Part shown: in pieces, positions 19,801 through 28,800 of the stretch
Layout of the letters: every line of letters starts with the position of its first letter
How positions within the stretch are numbered: position 1 is the first letter of the stretch
DNA from: Nocardia jinanensis
GTDB taxonomy: Bacteria > Actinomycetota > Actinomycetes > Mycobacteriales > Mycobacteriaceae
Direction: 5' to 3'
Assembly (NCBI RefSeq): GCF_014645735.1
Contig: NZ_BMMH01000005.1
Span: 388,614 to 452,613 of the forward strand
Length of the DNA: 64,000 nucleotides
Program-made: the position numbers and the translations under genes
The notes under the pieces: generated by a model
Databases searched by the model: none
Told to the model about the DNA's origin: nothing
Seen by the model: only the letters and a program-made list of their open reading frames with translations

Positions 19801-22800
19801 CCCGGTCGATCGGTCGTCCGCGGACCGGCGCATCCGTGCCGTCGAGTGCGGCGGCGGGCTCGTGTGGAAGAGGAGCGAGAACGCCGGCTGCGCTTTCGAA
19901 GTGGGCGAAGAAGGCGCGGTCCACGCGGGCAAACGACTCTCGGAAGAATTGCTGCCAGGTTCCGCGGTCACGGATACGGGCAATGGATTTGCCGCCCAAG
20001 TCGGGGTCGGCGATACGGGGGACATTGGTGTCGTGGACGAAGATGACGCCGTCGAGCTGGGTGACATAGAAGGCGTGGGCAATTCCGTCGCGCTCGACGA
20101 CGAAGACCGAACTGTGCCGGGGATTGTCGGGCTCGAGCAGGCTGTCGATTTCGCGGTCCAGGCGCTCGGCAAGCGCCCTGTCGGCATCGACGATTTCGGC
20201 GAGGCCGGTGGTGAGGCCGGTGACGAGGTCGTCCCAGCTCTCCGTGTCCTGATGCGGGATGAGCGCATCGTCGAGTCCGTCGGCCCACGCGGCCTGGATG
20301 GTCGAGCCGGCGCATGCGACGACGTGATCGGGTACGGCATCGGCCGGCTCCTGCACGGGGCGGCGCAGGAATCGGCCCGTCGTGGTGTAGCGGATGGTTG
20401 CGGGCTTGCGCGTCGTGCTGCGGCTGTGCGTGACGGCGACATCACCGGCAGGAGGTGTCGCGTGGAATTCGACCGAATGCTCGATGGTGTTCTTGCCGTT
20501 GGCGAAGATGATGCGGCGGACCGCGACCGTGCTCTCAGCGATCACGAGCTGCGTGCCGCGGCCGCCTTCCCGGTCCACAGATTGTTCGTCGGCTGTCCAC
20601 TTCGGCAGCTTCGCGGCGACGCCCGGCGCGATGTCATTGGTGACCGCGATGTGCACCTGTTCGTCGTCTCCGCCGACCCGAATCGCCAGATCGAGGACTT
20701 CCTCCGGCGCCAGGCCCGCCGACGAGGCATTGCTGTACAGGTGCTTCTTCGCGTTGGTGACCAGTTCGCTCACCGCTCGCATGATGCTGTCGACTACGTC
20801 GACGGAGACGTCCGCATCGTATTCCAGCAGCCGTGCCTCGACGGCATTGCGAATCCGGCGAACCTCCCGCTGGTACGGCGGTATCTCTTCGGGCGCGGAT
20901 TCGCCGTACATCTCCATCAGACGGTCGAGATCGATCTCCTCTGAGGACCTTTCGACCGGTGGCTCGGCGGCCCGCTCCACCGGCCCCGGAGTGCGCCCCA
21001 GCCGCCACTCGACCCGCACATAGCTGTGATCTCCCGTGATGTCGACGAGATCAACGTGCACCGCATCGGCATCCAACTCGGCCCGGAGAGATATGGGCCC
21101 CTGCCCCCAGCGAATCGACGCACCGACAGCCGCGGCGATCTCCCGCACGTACGCCGGATCCGACCAACCCTCCAGCAACCCGACGATCTGTCGTTCCACC
21201 AGGTCGGCCTGTGCCTCGTTACCGGCAGTGAGGTCGTCGAACCGCAGGCCCGGACCGTCCGTGAGCGCCGAAGCAGAGAAGTGGTCCTCGGCGGCATCCA
21301 GGTCGATCGGGCCGATTCCCAGTTCCCGGCCGAGGAGCCGGAAAGCGCGTCGGCTCGGTATGCGTTCCCCGCGTTCGATCTGGCCGATATACCTGTCGGT
21401 CAGGCCCGTATCGTCTGCCACATCGGACCGTTGCAGGCGATAGTGATACCTCAGTGCCCTGAACCACAGTCCCTGCTCCCCGGAAGTGTAGGCGGTCCGG
21501 TCGAGATCGAACCTCGCCTCCGGGTAGAACCGTCCGGCAGCGCGACCTGTCACGTCGGTCTCGATACCCAGTGCGTCGCACAGCGACAGGAAGACAACTA
21601 CCCCGGGGGCTCGTTCACCTGTTTCGATCGAGCGAAGGTGGGTGGTGCTGATCCCCGCGGCCTCCGCCACCTCCTCGGGGGATATGCCACGGTCGTAACG
21701 GAGTGCTCGGAGCCAAAGGCCGTGCTCCTCTGGAGCGTACGCAGCCGGGTCGAGGCCGACCCGCACCCCCGGGAAGAACCGGTCGGCGGCTGTATCGATG
21801 GCTTCGCGCCCGAGGCCCAACGCCTTACACACCGACAGGAAATCAACTACCCCGAGTTCACGCTCAGCCCGTTCGACCGATCGGAGACGTTCGGTGCCGA
21901 TCCCTGCTGCCTGTGCCAGCTCTTCATCTGAGATGCCATGGTCGTTGCGCTGCGCTCGGAGCCACAGTCCGCGTTCCTCTCGGGCGTACGCAGTCGGGGC
22001 GAGATCCGCCGGCGTTCCCGGGAAGAACCGGTCGGCGGCCGTCCCGATGGCTTCGGCTCCAAGGTTCAACTCCTGACACAGCGACAGGAAAACAGCGGCG
22101 CCCGGAACGGTCTCGCCCTTACCGATCGAGTTCAGATATTTCGCGCTGATCCCGCTGGCCTCCACCAGCTCATTCCACGACATGTCCCGGTCGTGAAGCA
22201 TCGCCGAGAGCCAACGTCCCGGCGCGTCGAGTGGGTATGCGGCCGGTGCCAGATCGAAGTCGGCGTCCGGGTACACATTGCGTGCAATATCCACGAATTC
22301 GGATCTCGGCACACCCAGCGCCCGGCCGATCTTGACGAAGAGTCCGGGCCGCGGCCGCGTGCTTCCCCGTTCGATCCGGCTCATGGTACTGGGATCGACA
22401 TCCACAGCTCCGGCCAGGTCAGCCGCGGTCATAGTCCTACCATCACGCCGGCCTTTGTCGTCACGCCGCGCAGTGATCCACGCGCCCCGCGCACGGCTCA
22501 ACGCATTCGCGCTGTTCGGCGACGACGAATCGGCCGCGCTGTGCGACGGCTTACTGCCGATACTGTCCGGCGCGCCACCGGTTCGGTTTTCCGCAGGTCC
22601 CGGGCTCGGGCCCCCTTCGTCGGCCAGGTCGTCGAACGGCCCGATCTGCGCCGCTGCGGCGAGATCTGCCAAACTTTCGCGAAGCCGGTCGACGACCTGG
22701 ACAAAGAGTTGCTTCGCATCCTCCAGTGACAGGCCGATGCGCTCAGCGACCTCGGACAGGGGCCGTTCCCGCATAAAATGCAGGACGACAAGTTGCCGTG

Positions 22801-25800
22801 CTCGCACGGGATCGGGAAGATCCTCCAACGCCTGCTGCACTCTGTCCCCGAATACGACACTGTCGAAAGGCACTTGCGCGGTGTCGTCGCCAAGTCGAGA
22901 ACCGCGGGACTCCGACTCCCGGACGGCATCCGGCTCGTCCAGCGACGAAGGGACACCGGCCACCCGCCGCACCCAGGAGACCTCGCTCTCGGCGATCTCC
23001 AACCTTTCGGCCACCGCACTGTCCGGAATGTGCTCCTCGTTGCGAGCCCACGACTGGGTCAACCGAGCCAACTCTGCACGGACCGCCAAAACCAGATTGC
23101 GGTCGCGTGGGTTCAAATTGGCGAATCGGATCTCGCGAGTGGCGTGCCAGGCCTCCATGGCGACGAAAGCCCAGGCGTACGGGACGAACGCTCCCCACGG
23201 CGCGTGGTTTCCGATCGCTCTCATCAGTCCTAGGGAACAGATCTGAAACACGTCGTCATAGTCTGGTCTGGCTCGGTAACCGCCCCGGCCCAGCACAGCC
23301 TGTACTATCCACAGGTATCGGCGGACGATCTCATCGATTTGTTCCTCGTCCACGGGCGTGTCGACGAGACGCCAGAACAGCTCGGCCTCCTCCGGCTCGG
23401 CCGTCTCCGGGACGTGCTCGAATCGTTTCCGCACGGCCGCGTGCAGCACTTCCGAAGACCACCCGTTGGCTTCGGCCAGCAACCGCAGTGTGCGCATCCT
23501 GGGAACATTCGCCCCGGATTCGATGAACTGCACTGCCCTGTGATTCAACCTGCCTGCGTACTGCGGCGTGGTCTTGCCCAGATACCGACGGTCCGCGATC
23601 AGCCATTCGGTGATCGAGTCGGATTCGTCGAGCGGGGGAGCGAATGCACCGGCCGGGTCGTACCACGCCACACCGCGGCCGCCATAGAAGACCATCAGCA
23701 GTCGACGGGCGATGACGGGCGAGACATTGTGCATGTCGAGGAGGTCTCGCAGGTATCGCGGCCGCGGTATCTGGTCGCCGCGCTGATAGCGCATTACCCG
23801 CCGCGCGTAGCGGCCACCGGCGAATTCGCTTTGGTTCTTGCCCGATTCGCGGCGATACTCGGTCAGCCATCCGCCGATGTCGGGGCGCGGCACCCGGTCG
23901 GACACCGCACCGGCCGGCGCGACGCCGAGCCACGCGGCGGGCAGCAGCCGGCGATGCGCTTCCTCGTAGCAGTAGCCGCGCATAATTCGCTGCGCGGCAG
24001 CCATGCGCTCGCCCACTGCCGGGAGGCTCAAGCCGAGCTCGTCGCTCACCACCTGCCAAGTCCGGCCGGCGTGGACCCGGTCCAACACCTGCCACAGGTA
24101 CGGGTGCTCCACTCGCAGGCGGTCGAAATTGCTCGCGAAGCGTGGATCGTGCTCCTGCAGCCACGCGGACAGACCCCGATCTTCGTCGGGAATGTCGGCG
24201 ATGAGCCGGTCGCCGCCCTCGCGTAGCACCGCCGTCTCGACCGCTGCGGCTGCCGTAAGCATTCGGTCGGCGACCACTTTCCGGGACGTCTGCTGCTGCT
24301 CCGCTATCGTGGTGTGGCCGAGGCCCTCTCCGTAACACGCGGTGAACACCCGCTGCTGATCGGCGGGCAACTGGTCGACGAATCGGTCCAACGGCCCATA
24401 ATGGGCCTCGAGCCACTCCATTCGCAGCAACACCTCTTGCGGACGAGCATTCGAATAGAGTTCGACCGCACGAGCGCGGAGATTGCGCGTCCAGTTGAAG
24501 ACCCGCGTCTTGCTGACACCCAGCGGCGCCACCATGTCGGCAGGTCCGAGCCGTTCGTGTGCCGCGAGCTGGAACACCTGGTGCCAGTGCTGCGCATAAC
24601 GCCGCGCCAGCAACCGATCGATGCGGCCGAACACCTCCGGGTTTCGCCGCCTCATCTGGTCGAACAGTTCCACACTGGTGGTGGTCGTCGGCGGGGCGGC
24701 GGCATCGTCCGCACTCGGTACCCGATCGGCGGCAGGCGCTCCAGTCAGCCAATCTGGCCGCCCATCTGAGTGGATTCGGCCGAAATGCGCGCCGCGCAGC
24801 TCGTTGAGCGCGATCTCCACGTAATTGCGAGCGCCGCTGCGGCTCATACCGAGCACTGTCCCGGTTTCGTTCAGCGTCCGGTCGAGCAAGAACCAGTGGA
24901 AGTAGGCGATCCACGCCTTTTCCTGTGACGCCGCCAGACCCTTCAGATCGTTGGGAGTGGCGCTATTGCGCTGAGCCGTCCATTCGGCGAAGCCGTCGTT
25001 GTCGAGCGGCACCGGCGACCACGCGGGCCGTAGTTCCTCGATTATCCAACTCTCCACGGCCGTCGCCGCTTCGCGCAGGCGCCCTCGAATGCGAGCCTGA
25101 CCGCCGCCTTGTGCGGCCGCGGCCGCGTCGATCGACTCCCCGTGCAAGAACACCTGCTCGACCACCCGCCACAGGATCGGCTTCTCGCGGCTGAGCCTGT
25201 GCAAATGATCGTCGAACGACGGGTACCGCAATTGCAGCCATGCCAGCAGCTCTACATCCGTCGCAGGACGCGTGTCGGACGCCATCGCCGCGAGGAAGGC
25301 GCCGGCCTCCTGCAGCAGCTCGTCGACCTCGCCGGGTGTTCGACTCGTCTGACCGGCGATCTGGTCGTAGGTCGCCCGATCGTCGACCAGCATTCCAACG
25401 CAGTGCGCCGCCGCGGGATGGAACCGGGTGAACAGAGCGCGGGCCTGCTGATAGGCCTGTGCACGTTGGGTTTCCGCGGAATACCAGCGATCGAGGTCGA
25501 GCAGGGTCGCTGCCGCGGAGCTAGGCGTGAACCACCCGTCCGACTGCACTGTGACGTCGGACTCAGCTGTGTCGGCCGATTGTGGCGGCCCGTCGCCGGT
25601 GTGCGGCGGGGTGGCCGCCCGGTTCTTCCACGGTGAGGTACCGGGCGGGGCGTTGTTCGCTGCCGGGGTGTTCGGCTGCGCCGGATTGCCGGATGCCGCC
25701 GCGGCGCTCCCCGGCGTCGTATTCGCGGTCGGGCGGGCAGACGCGGGGGTGGGTCCAGGGTTGTCCGTGATGTGGTCAGGACCGTCGTGGGGTCGACTGC

Positions 25801-28800
25801 CGGCCGGCCTGAATTCGTCACGGCGCGTATCGTTCGATATATCCCCGGCGGCTCCCGATCGAACGAACATCGCTTCGTCCAGGCCCGGTTGTCCGACGGG
25901 TATCGCATTGATTTCGTCCTGCATGGCCGACGGAACGTCGACTCTCTGGGATGGTGGCAGATTCTCGGCGTCGGGGGCTTCCGTGCGCGATCCGGAGACG
26001 AGGTTGCCGTCCCGGTCGAACTCGATGGTCTCGAACCGCCGCTCCTCCGCGGGCATGCGGTTGATGAATACTTCCTGCTCGCGGCGCCAATCATCGAATC
26101 CGACAGCCCTGTTCAGCAAGGTGCGGCGGCTGCGCAGATCCCGCGGACCGTAGTCGTTCTCGGTGTTGCGGTCGCGCGAGGCGGCCAGGTCGACGACGAC
26201 CAGGTTCGGTTGGTCGACCGAAGTGCTGTCGTTGACCAGCAGCACCATATGGTCGTCGGCCTCGGTGCTGGTGCCGTTGGCTCGGGTGTCTTTCCATTTG
26301 TAGACCAGGACGCTGATTCCACCAGGCCGGGATTTCAGCGATTCGACCACTTCGTCCAGCGATCCGGTCTCCTCGAGACCGGCGCCGAATATGTCGCGCA
26401 CCGTGTCGCGGCCGTATCCCTCGAGGTTGGTCGGCGGCGCCCGGAAGCGGCCGGCGTTGTCGGGGCACAATACTCGCATTCCGGTTACGGCATTGTTGAC
26501 ACAACTGTTGGGACTACGGCGATGGATCTGCACGACCGAATCGAGCAGCGCCGAGAGTGCCAAGTATCGTGACGCGGCAGCAACGATGTCGTCGGCTGTC
26601 CCGCGGTCGACGTCGCTGTTCTGCGTGTCGGACTTCTGAGCAGCGGCATCCTGGGATGTCCCATGCTGGGAATCGTGGCCCAGCGGCCCGGAATCCGCGG
26701 CAGCCGCAGCAGTATCGTCGCGTACATCGGATTCGGCGATGTGCACCGCGGGTAGGTGATCGCCTACCGCTTCGCCGAGGATGTCACGGGCGACGCCGGG
26801 GTTGATGCCGGCGACGGGATAACCCAGCGCTGCGGCGAGCGCGTCCCTCGCCTCGGTCAGCGCGGGATCGAGTGTGCGCATACCTTCGGCGCCGTCGACA
26901 TCGGCGATCGGCAGGCCGAGTTCGGCGGCGAGCCGGTCCCGCAACGGAATCATATGGTTCAGCGCCTGCTCGTCGGTGAACAACGCGCGCTGCAATGTCG
27001 TCGCGGGAGCGGTGGCCTCGACATGTTGTCGTAGTGCCTCCGCCGCGGCGGGCGCGATACCGGCCGGTTGCAGCAGTTCGCGGATCGGGTCGAGCGAACC
27101 GTTGCGTTCGAGCGCGTCGATCTGGTTCGCGACGGCCGGGGCCGGGACTCCCAGCAACCCGGCCAGTCGTGCGGTCCGATCCGCCGGTCCGTCGGGGCGG
27201 GTGAGGTCGACGTCGCTGCCGTACTGCCCGGTCTCGGCCTCGGCGAGGGTGAGGGCGGGCATGAGGGTCGAGAGGGCGTGGTGCCGGATGAAATCCGCGG
27301 TGGAGTGCCGCAGCGCCCGCTGCTGCAGCTCAGGTACCAGCTCACGCACGGCCTGACGTGCCGCAACGGCGGTGTCATGGGTCTGAGGGGTGGGATCGGC
27401 GGCGTGCGCGGACACGGCCTGCTCGTAGCGGATCACCGCCTCACGGACCCCGTGCAGGTGCATGGCATTGCGAATCAGCGCATCCTGGGGCGACATCACC
27501 ACCTGCGCGCTACCGAGCTGACCGTTACGTGCCGTGCGGTTCTTGGCCTGCTCGTGGATGTAGGACTGCTCCGGCGCCTCGGTCATCCACACATGCATGC
27601 CGCCCATGGCCTTCACCACATCCGACACCGAGATGTCGACGCCGCGCTGGCCCTGCCGGTTGATCACCAGGATCTTGCCCTGCTCACCGGCCTTGTCGAA
27701 AACCCTCTGCAACTGGGATTCCCAGTCCGCACCCCAGCCGACGATCCGCTTGGCGTCGACCGCTTCGATCGCCTCGCGCGGCACCCCCGCGCGCACCAGC
27801 GCCTCCACCTGCCGCTCGACCAGGTCGTTGCGGTGACACAGGATCTCCTGGAACCGTCCCGCACCCCCATCCCGTATCTCGTTCGCGTACTCGGCGATCG
27901 TGCGCAGCTTGGCATGGGTGCTTTCGGCCACATCGTGCTGGCCTTCCACCAACCGATGCGTCTGGGACCGTCCGACCTCGTGCGCCGGTTCCAGACCGTA
28001 GATTTTCTGCAGCACCGGGTTCAGGTCGGTGAGCGTGCCGGACGCACCGGTCACTTCGTCGAAGAAGGATCCTTCCCCGACACGGTAGATTTCGACCGAA
28101 TCGATGCGTTTGGCGGAGTCCGCATCCGCGCGCACCACGATCTGATGGTCCTCGGCCTTCTCCCCTCGGGCCTCGGCCGCGCGGAGCTCCTTCGCCTCGA
28201 TGGCCTGCGCGAGGCTCGCCTTACCCGGCTCCGCGCTCCACCGGGATTCGCTCGAGGTCTTCGGGTTCCGTTGCAACCCGTGCTCGGCCTGATCGATGAT
28301 GACGATCTTGCCCGCGTCCATTTCGTAGTGGACACCTGCCCGGACGAGAAATTCGGCGTTGGCGGCGGTCTCGAGCCGGGCGGCGCCCATACCCTCCAGC
28401 CAGTTCCGGCCATCCGCCAGCGCCTCGACCTTTGCCCGCCCCCCGGCTGTCAGCTCGGGCTGACCGTCGTACCAGTACATGAGCTCCGGTGTGCCGTCGG
28501 CCTGCACGCCGATTTCCTCGGCGATTCGCCGGAGGCCGAAATCTTCGTGCGACAGCGACCCGTCCGCCAGCGCCTCGGTGAGAAAGTCGTGCGCGTCGAA
28601 CACTTGCCGGGCTGTGGCCTCCCCAGCCGCCTGCTCGGGACCTTCGGACCGCAGGAACTGCCGTTCGCCGCGGTCGATGATGCCGTCCATCTCGTCGATC
28701 AGCACATGCCGCGGTGGCTCGATGCCGGCATTGCACAGATGCCCGACGGTTTCGCCGGTCGCGACCACGATCGCCGGCCGGCCTTCCTCGATCGGCCCGA

